From CAYLJV01 sp964554215 (GTDB lineage Archaea > Hadarchaeota > Hadarchaeia > Hadarchaeales > JAGGTB01): 13,264 bases of DNA. Shown piece after piece: positions 7,549-13,264 of the stretch. The stretch covers positions 1 to 13,264 of the forward strand of contig CAZKND010000034.1 of the NCBI GenBank assembly GCA_964554215.1, read 5' to 3'. The translations under genes were made by a program, and so were the position numbers. Within the stretch, counting starts at the first letter, position 1; each line of letters starts with the position of its first letter. The notes beneath the pieces were generated by a model. It did not search any database. It was not told the origin of the DNA and worked only from the letters and a program-made list of their open reading frames with translations.

Positions 7549-7801
7549 ATTTCTCCACCTCAACTTTATAATCGTCTTTTACCGGATTAGCAAGCAATTT
7601 TTTACACATTTCCTCAACCTGTTCTTTCGCATCTTCAAGAGAATCTGCTTCAAAACTTATTTCATAAACTTTGGCGGTCGATACTTCCTCGACCTGATAA
7701 TCCATATCGGATAAAGAGTTTTTGACAGTGAGGCCTTCCGAATCAACATGTCCAGGTTTCAAACGAACTTCTACCTTTGCAGTGAAATTATTAATTTTCA
7801 A
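7541..7801 (-). CDS. purS: Phosphoribosylformylglycinamidine synthase subunit PurS
   Basis: PurS is the small structural subunit that joins PurL and PurQ in FGAM synthetase. About 84-86 residues with the family pattern KVEVRLKPGHVDSEGLTVKNSL, a middle segment EVSTAKVYEISFEADS and a helical C-terminal half (EDAKEQVEEMCKKLLANPV). It is first of the three pur genes and overlaps purL by 8 nt. The start is uncertain. A strong AGGAGG (7810-7805) directly abuts the TTG at 7804, is only 3 bases from the TTG at 7801, and is 9 bases from an ATT at 7795. The ATT gives the best spacing and family length but would be a very rare start codon. Confidence 0.93.
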   Translation of the reverse strand: MKINNFTAKVEVRLKPGHVDSEGLTVKNSLSDMDYQVEEVSTAKVYEISFEADSLEDAKEQVEEMCKKLLANPVKDDYKVEVEKSE

Positions 7802-7804
7802 CAA

Positions 7805-7810
7805 CCTCCT
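7805..7810 (-). promoter_or_regulatory. Ribosome binding site of purS
   Basis: AGGAGG on the minus strand, a perfect site. No ATG or GTG lies at normal spacing; only TTG codons (0 and 3 bases away) and ATT (9 bases) follow. Confidence 0.6.
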
Positions 7811-7821
7811 ATATTCCTAAT

Positions 7822-7911
7822 TTACCTGTGTTTGATACTGTAATAGATATACATTATCCCCATCCCCACAGCAATCAACAAAATAACAAACTCCCACGCT
7901 ATTTTTCTCAA
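7822..7911 (-). CDS. Small single-pass membrane protein, unrecognised
   Basis: A 29-codon reading frame starts at TTG 7911 (or TTG 7914). It has AGGTGAT 6 bases upstream of 7911, an in-frame stop before it at 7932-7930, and a TAA at 7824-7822. The peptide has a short basic N-terminus (LRK), one hydrophobic span (IAWEFVILLIAVGMGIMYIYY) and a basic tail ending KHR. It lies between a candidate promoter and purS, 11 bases before the purS ribosome binding site, so it would be the first gene of the pur transcript. I do not recognise a family. It is shorter than archaeal Sec61-beta or SecE and does not resemble them. The good ribosome binding site and clean membrane span favour a real miniprotein, but without homologues it stays tentative. 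Confidence 0.45.
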   Translation of the reverse strand: MRKIAWEFVILLIAVGMGIMYIYYSIKHR

Positions 7912-7950
7912 CAAGATATCACCTATCTCCTATCTCATTGTTTTAGAAAA

Positions 7951-7960
7951 AGGATAAAAA
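7951..7960 (-). promoter_or_regulatory. Candidate proximal TATA box of the smORF-purSLQ operon
   Basis: The minus strand reads TTTTTATCCT. Transcription would begin near 7930, just ahead of the AGGTGAT site of the small membrane-protein frame. A second candidate lies at 8006-7999. Confidence 0.3.
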
Positions 7961-7998
7961 TGTTTACAATTCGAAATAAAATCCCAAATAGCGAGAGA

Positions 7999-8012
7999 GA
8001 TAAATACTTTTC
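7999..8012 (-). promoter_or_regulatory. Candidate distal BRE/TATA of the smORF-purSLQ operon
   Basis: The minus strand reads GAAAAG followed by TATTTATC, a purine-rich BRE-like stretch next to a TATA element. It predicts a start near 7977 and a leader of about 60 bases before the small frame. The gap between the tRNA gene and this operon (7912-8087) holds nothing else I can recognise. Confidence 0.35.
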
Positions 8013-8077
8013 AATAATAATCCTTAAACCAAAATCTCAGTAGCTTATCCTAACTTTAGAATATCCATCAAATCAGG

Positions 8078-8082
8078 AAAAA
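8078..8082 (-). terminator. T-run after tRNA-Ser
   Basis: Five T residues on the minus strand begin six bases after the tRNA 3' end, consistent with oligo-T termination in archaea. Confidence 0.35.
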
Positions 8083-8087
8083 TGAGA

Positions 8088-8173
8088 CGCCGGGGCTGGG
8101 ATTCGAACCCAGGAGGCCATAAACGGCCACCAGCTCTCCAAGCTGGCGCAATACCAGATTCTGCCACCCCGGC
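8088..8173 (-). tRNA. tRNA-Ser (anticodon GGA)
   Basis: An 86-base class II tRNA. The acceptor stem is GCCGGGG/CCCCGGC, and the D arm pairs GCAG with TTGC (one G-U). The anticodon stem CCAGC/GCTGG closes the loop TTGGAGA, with anticodon GGA at 8139-8137 (reads UCC and UCU). There is a long variable arm (GGCC/GGCC) and a T arm CTGGG-TTCGAAT-CCCAG. The discriminator is G, as usual for archaeal tRNA-Ser. The 3' CCA is not encoded and there is no intron. It lies about 98 bases downstream of truB on the same strand. Confidence 0.96.
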
Positions 8174-8214
8174 ACAATTCTCCGACCTTTTCCGTTATTA
8201 TTGAAACTTCCTCT

Positions 8215-8226
8215 TAATATTTAGAT
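8215..8226 (-). promoter_or_regulatory. Candidate TATA box of tRNA-Ser
   Basis: The minus strand reads CTAAATATTAAG in the gap between truB and the tRNA, placed to start transcription about 20-25 bases before the mature tRNA 5' end. A purine-rich stretch (GAAAGGAAA) precedes it. Confidence 0.4.
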
Positions 8227-8271
8227 TTCCTTTCAAAATCTTAAACCAATTTAAACTCACAAAAGCTAGTC

Positions 8272-9261
8272 TCAGCCCGACCACTCTTTCGGATAGGTCC
8301 CCGGCTCCATGACGACTCTCTCCGGACCTGCAACAACGCCGTTTTCAGCCTCGACAATCTCTTCAGAAGTCATATTAGAATTAGCTAACGCAATCAACTC
8401 ACCCTTCAAAGACATCTCCGCCACCAATGTCCCCGACTCTATACCAGTCTCAACAGACAGAACTCCAGGCGCAGCCAGATCCGCACCTCGACACAAAGCA
8501 TCAACCGCACTATCCCTCACAACTATCTTGGGCAAATGCTCAACCATCCTCTCAGCGGGCAAAACCACATCCCTAAGAGGCTCCTCAACACCATCATCCT
8601 TCCAAAAACGATAAGCATCAACCAAATCATGCATATTCGACATGGTGTCATCCTCCCCAAAAGGCCCTGTCCTAGTCCGCCTCAAACCAGCCATATGTGC
8701 ACCCGTTCCAAGAGCCTGACCTATATCGTGGCAAAGTTTTCTGATATACGTTCCAGCCTCACAACCAACTTTAAAGAGAACATCATTGCCCGACCTTTCA
8801 ATGAGATCCAGATAGTAAATATCTCTTTCTCTAGGCCTCCGCTTAACCGCCGCCCTCACCGGAGGTGTTTGAGTTATAGTCCCTCGAAAATCTTCAAAAA
8901 CTTCTTCCAACTCCTCCAAATCGAAATCTTCATGTACGTGCATAAAAGTGACATATTCCTTACCTGCAGGCAATAAAGTCTGCGTAAGCTTAGTCGCACC
9001 TTGCAAAGCTATCGGCAAGATTCCACTAACTTTCGGATCCAAAGTCCCTCCATGACCCGCTTTCTTAACTCGCAATATTCTCTTAACCCAACTTACAACC
9101 TCATGAGATGTAGGGCCCTGAACCTTATCCAGATTTATCACTCCTAACTCCAGATGCTTCTCCATAGGCCTTGACTCAGGATCGCAACCGTAATCCGAAT
9201 CCGTATAGTCGCTCGCCTTTATCAAAACTTCTCTTTTTTCATCTGCTGGCAATTCATTCAA
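8272..9261 (-). CDS. truB: Pseudouridine synthase Cbf5/TruB, archaeal type with PUA domain
   Basis: Archaeal Cbf5 makes pseudouridine in rRNA as the catalytic part of H/ACA RNPs (with Nop10, L7Ae, Gar1) and can act on tRNA U55. The roughly 329-residue protein has the N-terminal motif YGCDPESRP, then GVINLDKVQGPTSHEV, catalytic Asp75 in AGHGGTLDPKVSG, and AGTYIRKLCHDIG and GAHMAGLRRTRTGPF typical of the family. A C-terminal PUA domain (about 245-329) follows. The GTG at 9270 sits inside the ribosome binding site AGGTGA (9272-9267). The TTG at 9261, 5 bases after that site, is the better start. It is the last protein gene of the secY cluster, 25 bases after cmk. Confidence 0.96.
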   Translation of the reverse strand: MNELPADEKREVLIKASDYTDSDYGCDPESRPMEKHLELGVINLDKVQGPTSHEVVSWVKRILRVKKAGHGGTLDPKVSGILPIALQGATKLTQTLLPAGKEYVTFMHVHEDFDLEELEEVFEDFRGTITQTPPVRAAVKRRPRERDIYYLDLIERSGNDVLFKVGCEAGTYIRKLCHDIGQALGTGAHMAGLRRTRTGPFGEDDTMSNMHDLVDAYRFWKDDGVEEPLRDVVLPAERMVEHLPKIVVRDSAVDALCRGADLAAPGVLSVETGIESGTLVAEMSLKGELIALANSNMTSEEIVEAENGVVAGPERVVMEPGTYPKEWSG

Positions 9262-9286
9262 TCTCGTCACCTTACATAATCATGAT

Positions 9287-9814
9287 CTAATCAGACACAA
9301 ACCTAACCGCCTGTTCCAATAATTGAATCATCTCTTCCTCATTAAACTTCCCCGTATTCAATATCAAATCAAAATTAGAACGGTCATCAACATCTATGTC
9401 ATAAATCTCTTTGTATCTCTTTTTCTCACTCTTCTCTCTCGCAATCGTCTCCTCTTTAACCTCTTCGTAAGACCGATCTTCTCTCCTGGCTATCCTCTCA
9501 ATCCTAACTTCCAGAGGAGCGGTCAAAAGAATCTTAAAATCTGCATCTTCCGCCATCCACCCTGCAAGTCTTGCATCCAGCATAACATCATCTTTCTCAG
9601 CCTCTTTCTTCGTCCTTTCATCGATCTCCCTGTCTATCTCCGGATGTTCTTCAACATAACTGGAGAACTCTGACAAAGACATATCCTTCTCTTCCGCCAT
9701 CTGCCTAAAAACCGAACCGCCAGATACATGTCTCAAATCTAGCTTTTCTGCCAAAGCTTCTGCAGCAGCAGTTTTTCCCGCACCATGCAATCCACTAATC
9801 GCCACTGTAACCAT
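9287..9814 (-). CDS. cmk: Cytidylate kinase, archaeal type
   Basis: The enzyme phosphorylates CMP/dCMP with ATP. The 175-residue P-loop kinase has GLHGAGKTA (8-16), then the archaeal Cmk signature LRHVSGGSVFRQMA, HPEIDREIDERT and LDARLAGWMA, and an Arg-rich lid (RIERIARREDRS). Archaeal Cmk usually has a PPGSGKT-like loop, so the LHGAGKT variant is a small deviation that keeps the essential Gly-Lys-Thr. The ATG is 4 bases from the preceding DUF106 stop. Its ribosome binding site is weak (AGTGA), suggesting translational coupling. The cmk-truB order beside secY and DUF106 is typical of euryarchaea and supports Cmk over adenylate kinase. Confidence 0.93.
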   Translation of the reverse strand: MVTVAISGLHGAGKTAAAEALAEKLDLRHVSGGSVFRQMAEEKDMSLSEFSSYVEEHPEIDREIDERTKKEAEKDDVMLDARLAGWMAEDADFKILLTAPLEVRIERIARREDRSYEEVKEETIAREKSEKKRYKEIYDIDVDDRSNFDLILNTGKFNEEEMIQLLEQAVRFVSD

Positions 9815-9818
9815 GATT

Positions 9819-10664
9819 TCACTGAATCATTTTTTCTTCCTTAGAAAGAAATATCTTTCGCCATAGATAAGAGAATCCTAGAAATGTCAGTATATGCCAA
9901 CCCATATACCTCATTGAAACGCCCAACCAACTTTGGACACCACTCGCTGTGAACCAATCAAACGGAAACCAAACTATAGTCCATTCTCCAAAAGTGAACT
10001 TGAAAATTGGAATTAAAATCACCAGAAAAGCTAAGTAAATCGAGGCCTGTTTAATAGAAGCGTCCCAAAGCTTTCCTCTCACCTCACTCATCTTTTCATC
10101 TTTCAAATCCATTTTATGAGCTTTTTTACCCTTCTTTTTCCTCAAATTCTCTATATCCTCTCTTATTTCTTCCACCCTATTCTTAGCATCTTCCAACATG
10201 TCCCAATCCACAAACACCTTGCAGAGAATCGTCGAAACAAAAGCACCGAGACTACTCATAACGAGAATAATCAGGGAAGAAAACCTGTAAGCCAAAGGTA
10301 AGCTCAAACCGGACTGATCACCGGCACTTGAAATAAACCCCCTCAAAGAAATCATCAGACTAGTATCAGCAGAGTTCCCATCGCTAATCAAACTGTCAAA
10401 TGAATCCGAAATACTGTCACTCAAATTATTACCTACATTATCTCCAAATAGATCCCCATATTTTCCCTCTGCAGAGTTCAGAGAACTTGAAGGATCTTGA
10501 CCATTTCGCAAAGATCTAAGAGAAGTATTCAAATCACCTATCAACTCTTTGTAATCCCTCTCCCTGCCACTGACATCTCTATTGGCCCAAGCGAAAGAAC
10601 CAATACCTATCATTACAACCAAAGACACCAAAATTACCAATTTCCATTTTCGCGAATCACTCAT
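9819..10664 (-). CDS. DUF106 (EMC3/TMCO1/YidC-like) membrane protein, second copy
   Basis: This 281-residue member of the archaeal DUF106 group is related to YidC/Oxa1/EMC3 insertases. It has an N-terminal membrane anchor (about 8-27), a Ser/Asn/Asp-rich exported segment (28-126), TM (127-150), VDWDMLEDAKN leading into a charged coiled coil (153-197) with KKGKKAHK, TM (206-224), GEWTIVWFPFDWF, and a last TM with MGWHILTFLGFSYLWRKI (253-271). It aligns throughout with the preceding gene, including the exported domain (RDYKELI against RDFRDLL), so the pair arose by tandem duplication. It lacks the Met-rich stretch after the coil that the other copy has. AGGTGA precedes the ATG. Its role in membrane insertion is inferred from family and location. 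Confidence 0.85.
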   Translation of the reverse strand: MSDSRKWKLVILVSLVVMIGIGSFAWANRDVSGRERDYKELIGDLNTSLRSLRNGQDPSSSLNSAEGKYGDLFGDNVGNNLSDSISDSFDSLISDGNSADTSLMISLRGFISSAGDQSGLSLPLAYRFSSLIILVMSSLGAFVSTILCKVFVDWDMLEDAKNRVEEIREDIENLRKKKGKKAHKMDLKDEKMSEVRGKLWDASIKQASIYLAFLVILIPIFKFTFGEWTIVWFPFDWFTASGVQSWLGVSMRYMGWHILTFLGFSYLWRKIFLSKEEKMIQ

Positions 10665-10723
10665 TTTTTCACCTTATCCATCTATACCTAACAATCTATA
10701 CTAATCCTTCACCATCAAAAATA

Positions 10724-11791
10724 TTACTGATTTGGAACAAGTATCTTCCTCATAACTTGCGAAAATCCAAAGTAAGACAACATGTACCAGCCAAAAAACC
10801 CTAAAGAAGCAACTGGCCCCTTAAAAAATCTGTCAAACATGAGGAATCCTATATCCGGCCAAGGAAGCCTAAATGGCAACCAGGCAACGGCCCAACCCCC
10901 ATAAGTCGAACTAAGGAGCTGGAAAACTATTATGAAAGGTATCAAAATTATTATCATCGTTTTCATAGGGGAAAACATGGTCCCCATGTGCTGTTGCATG
11001 AATTCTTGCTGTTTCTCTTGAATTTTATGAGCCTTTTTAGTATCGTTTGCTTTTCTAGCTTCTTTGAGCTTATCTTGAAGTTCCTTCTGCTTATCTTGAA
11101 CCCTGTTAACTTTCTCCCAATCCACCACAGTCCTACTCACAAGGCTAACTATTATCGAGAGACTTAGGGACACTCCCAGAATAACCAGAACAGAATGCTC
11201 ATAGATAAAAGATAGTTTTATTCCTTTCTCCTCACCTGCCTTCGCCTTGATACTTTTCCTGAGCTCCTTGGCTTCTTTTACCATCGTCTCATCGGATTTG
11301 CCCATATAACTTGGAGAGATTCTCCTATCGTAAACAACTATTTCACGATTTTCCTTCACTAAAACATGATTATAATTCTCCTTAGGGTCTTTCAATACCC
11401 ACCGCTCATTTTCAACAACCGTTAAAATTTCGGCACTTTCAGAGAAAGAATAATCCTCCTCCGAAAAATTCTCTAAATAAGTAGGAACCACTCCCTCATT
11501 CAATCTTACAATCTTATTATCCACATTTTCTCCAATTCTAAAAATCTCATCGTTCAATTCCTCCGAAAAAAACTGTTTATACTCATTTTCCAAGCGAAGA
11601 ACCTGATTCTCAGAAACTCCATTGTTCAAATGAACCGATCGAATAACTCCATCAACTGTGCTCAAAAGGTCCCTAAAGTCCCGTTTCTCATTTTCCACTT
11701 CATCAGTCTGACCTTCAACCACTCCCGCCGTCGCTCCAACAGCGAGAAAGCCTAAAACGACCACCGATATTATCAGGTAATATTTTTTCAT
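10724..11791 (-). CDS. DUF106 (EMC3/TMCO1/YidC-like) membrane protein, first copy
   Basis: This 355-residue protein has a signal peptide or anchor (about 4-25) and an exported domain of about 170 residues with predicted helices (RDFRDLLSTVDGVIRS, LENEYKQFFSEELN) and a strand-rich part. The DUF106 core follows: TM (198-222), VDWEKVNRVQDKQ starting a coiled coil (225-268) with KKAHK, a Met-rich segment (Met265, 269, 272, 276, 279), TM (277-297), GGWAVAWLPFRLPWP, and the last TM with FGWYMLSYFGFSQVMRKIL (330-350). The core resembles YidC/EMC3 insertases, where the charged coil and Met-rich cytoplasmic face handle substrate or ribosome. It lies directly after secY, 67 bases away, with GAGGAG before the ATG. 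It is larger than most archaeal DUF106 proteins because of the exported domain. Confidence 0.87.
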   Translation of the reverse strand: MKKYYLIISVVVLGFLAVGATAGVVEGQTDEVENEKRDFRDLLSTVDGVIRSVHLNNGVSENQVLRLENEYKQFFSEELNDEIFRIGENVDNKIVRLNEGVVPTYLENFSEEDYSFSESAEILTVVENERWVLKDPKENYNHVLVKENREIVVYDRRISPSYMGKSDETMVKEAKELRKSIKAKAGEEKGIKLSFIYEHSVLVILGVSLSLSIIVSLVSRTVVDWEKVNRVQDKQKELQDKLKEARKANDTKKAHKIQEKQQEFMQQHMGTMFSPMKTMIIILIPFIIVFQLLSSTYGGWAVAWLPFRLPWPDIGFLMFDRFFKGPVASLGFFGWYMLSYFGFSQVMRKILVPNQ

Positions 11792-11825
11792 CTTTGAACT
11801 CCTCTTCCTTAACCAATAACAGATT

Positions 11826-11842
11826 TTGGTTTTTTAAACCAA
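11826..11842. repeat. Inverted repeat TTGGTTT-TTT-AAACCAA between secY and DUF106
   Basis: A perfect 7-base inverted repeat with a 3-base centre lies in the 67-base gap. On the minus strand its centre reads GGTTTAAAAAACC, which could be a TATA element for an internal promoter of the DUF106 genes (start about 20 bases before the ATG). It could also be a weak hairpin or a regulator site. The function is not known. Confidence 0.4.
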
Positions 11843-11858
11843 CGGGAAAATAGAACCT

Positions 11859-13217
11859 TCACTCGTCCCCCAACAACCTTCTCGCCGAAGGGAACATCTC
11901 CGCCAACTGTTCCTGAGCAATTTCCTCATAAAGCCTATGAATAATACTAGCAGCGAGCAAAATACCAGTTCCACTGCTCAAAGCTCCCAAAAAGTCAGCT
12001 CCGACAGACAACAAACCCACAGTCGCACCACCAAGCAGAGCAACAGGTTTTATGTAACGGGCCAACATCTTCTCCATTATCCTCGTATCCTTCCTAAATC
12101 CAGGAATCGACATCCCCGAATTCTTCAATTGGTCAGCAACATCGCTAGGGCCCATACCGGTCATCTTGGCCCACAGCCAAGAAAAGCCCATACATAGAAG
12201 GACAACGATCACCAGATAGAACAAAGCCTGTAAAGGTTCACTCGCAACCGACTGGACTCCCTGAGGAGGTGACAACCAACTGCTGACAAATTCATCGAAA
12301 GAACCTCCGATCAGCCCTCCCAATATCTTGAAGTTGGTAAGAACAACCTGAGATAAGATTACCGGAATAACTGAAGTATAGAAAAACTTAATCGGGTACT
12401 TACCCCTCATGCCTCCATACTCCGAATAAGATAGAGGAATCTCAACACGCATATTAACAGCATATATAACAATCAAAAACACCACAATCGCACCAACTAC
12501 ACCCAACATATCAGGCGCATTCGCCCGAATAACAGCATCACCGATAGCACTGGGAGTTCCTTCCGCCAAAGCTGAAATGAAATTAGGGATAGCTCCACTC
12601 ATTCCAGCAAGCCCTTCCGCTGACAAGGGACTGAAAGCCTGATAAAATATCTGCGCAGAGACCGATCCTGCGATGAACAGACTAATACCACTTCCAAATC
12701 CAAATTTGGAAACCATCTCATCCAAAAACAAAACCACCATCGACCCAATAACAAGCTGCAAAACTAACCATAATTTTATCCCAAAAGTAGGAGCCTGAAC
12801 AACTCCTCCAAAAACAAACGCAGACCCTTGCAGAAAAGCAACCAGAATTGTCAACAACTTCTGAGTCCCTGTGAACAAAGCTTTATCATCAGGACGATTC
12901 AGATCGAGATTAATAAGATCAGCCCCGGTCAAAAGTTGCATCATAATACCGGAGGTAACTATCGGCCCAATACCTAACTGCATCAGGGTACCCATCTGGC
13001 TAGCCAAAACATACTGCATATGGCCAAAGAAATCCGCCTGGGTCCCAGCCATCCCGTGCAGAGGGATCTGCATCATTACCAAGTAGATTATCAGAGCCAC
13101 TGCAGACCAAATAAATTTCTCTTTAAAAGAAACATGCCGTTTTGGGGACTTTACTTCGGGAAGCTTATTTATCACTGACTGTAAAGAATAGAGACTCGAC
13201 CTTCTGCCCTCTGACAT
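11859..13217 (-). CDS. secY: Preprotein translocase channel subunit SecY (Sec61-alpha)
   Basis: This is the pore subunit of the archaeal SecYE-beta translocon in the plasma membrane. The 452-residue protein has the expected ten-span pattern. It opens with INKLPEVKSPKRHVSFKEK before TM1, a plug region after it (QIPLHGMAG), and TM2 with LGIGPIVTSGIMMQLL. The cytoplasmic loop after TM6 is VNMRVEIPLSYSEYGGMRGKYPIKF, and that after TM8 is GMGPSDVADQLKNSGMSIPGFR. The C-terminus is short (EMFPSARRLLGDE). The start is ATG 13217, which shares one base with the uL15 stop (TGATG) and has AGGTGA upstream. Its position after rpl15 is the ancestral ribosomal-operon order. Confidence 0.97.
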   Translation of the reverse strand: MSEGRRSSLYSLQSVINKLPEVKSPKRHVSFKEKFIWSAVALIIYLVMMQIPLHGMAGTQADFFGHMQYVLASQMGTLMQLGIGPIVTSGIMMQLLTGADLINLDLNRPDDKALFTGTQKLLTILVAFLQGSAFVFGGVVQAPTFGIKLWLVLQLVIGSMVVLFLDEMVSKFGFGSGISLFIAGSVSAQIFYQAFSPLSAEGLAGMSGAIPNFISALAEGTPSAIGDAVIRANAPDMLGVVGAIVVFLIVIYAVNMRVEIPLSYSEYGGMRGKYPIKFFYTSVIPVILSQVVLTNFKILGGLIGGSFDEFVSSWLSPPQGVQSVASEPLQALFYLVIVVLLCMGFSWLWAKMTGMGPSDVADQLKNSGMSIPGFRKDTRIMEKMLARYIKPVALLGGATVGLLSVGADFLGALSSGTGILLAASIIHRLYEEIAQEQLAEMFPSARRLLGDE

Positions 13218-13264
13218 CAACTTTCACCTTGAACGGGCGCCCCTCCGGAATCTTCGATTTTTCT
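13217..13264 (-). CDS. rpl15: 3' end of ribosomal protein uL15 (L15)
   Basis: Only the last 15 codons and the stop are present (RKIEDSGGAPVQGES). The R-K-I-E-x-x-G-G pattern matches the C-terminal AREKVE-GG segment of archaeal L15. The gene before secY in archaeal ribosomal operons is normally rpl15. The stop overlaps the secY ATG by one base, indicating coupled translation. Another frame is also open across this stretch, so identity rests on the motif and location. Confidence 0.65.
   Translation of the reverse strand, partial: RKIEDSGGAPVQGES

Noticed and set aside
7828..8043. A 71-codon plus-strand frame across the spacer before purS
   Set aside because: It has no ribosome binding site and no recognisable domain, and it runs antisense to the small membrane frame and the pur promoter. 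Its composition looks like translated AT-rich spacer.
10681..10700. Direct repeat TCTATAC twice before the second DUF106 gene
   Set aside because: Seven bases repeated once at 13-base spacing in an AT-rich gap is weak; it may reflect TATA-like content and gives no clear function.
13219..13264. Second open frame on the minus strand at the right edge
   Set aside because: It runs on into the secY coding region out of frame and lacks any family motif; the frame ending in the TGATG junction fits uL15.

Overview
The window comes from an archaeon, most likely a halophilic euryarchaeon. The evidence is an NrpR-type nitrogen regulator, an archaeal cytidylate kinase and Cbf5-type TruB, an archaeal SecY with neighbouring DUF106 (EMC3/YidC-like) genes, a tRNA-Ser without encoded CCA, AT-rich TATA-type promoters, and ribosome binding sites of the GGAGGTGAT series. 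Many proteins are rich in Asp and Glu (PurL, PurQ, GuaA), and HisF has the same extra segments as I recall from haloarchaeal HisF. Moderate-to-low GC plus NrpR would fit a haloarchaeal relative such as the Methanonatronarchaeia, but genus and class cannot be settled from this sequence alone. I see no mobile element, CRISPR array or rRNA.

Left block (1-4381). The first codons of a leftward gene lie at the edge. It is preceded by a TATA box and a GGAA-N6-TTCC inverted repeat matching the known NrpR operator. Next comes a leftward nrpR-like repressor gene (one winged helix and one NrpR/DUF128 domain). Divergently, guaA (fused GMP synthetase), hisH and hisF run rightward as a likely operon.

Middle block (4371-8173). 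Leftward purS-purL-purQ encode FGAM synthetase and its glutaminase. They are led by an unrecognised 29-residue membrane miniprotein. purL and purQ appear to start at CTG codons, each placed behind a good ribosome binding site and overlapping the previous stop by 8 nt. purQ and hisF converge and overlap by 11 nt. A tRNA-Ser(GGA) gene sits upstream on the same strand.

Right block (8272-13264). This is a leftward secretion and translation cluster: the end of rpl15 (uL15), secY, two tandem DUF106 membrane proteins with extra N-terminal exported domains, cmk and truB (cbf5).

The left and middle blocks share a nitrogen theme. GuaA, HisH and PurQ are three separate class I glutamine amidotransferases within about 4 kb, and the nitrogen regulator sits beside them. 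No stretch longer than 300 bases lacks a gene. The larger gaps (45-180, 1201-1393, 7912-8087) hold promoters, the operator and T-rich terminators.
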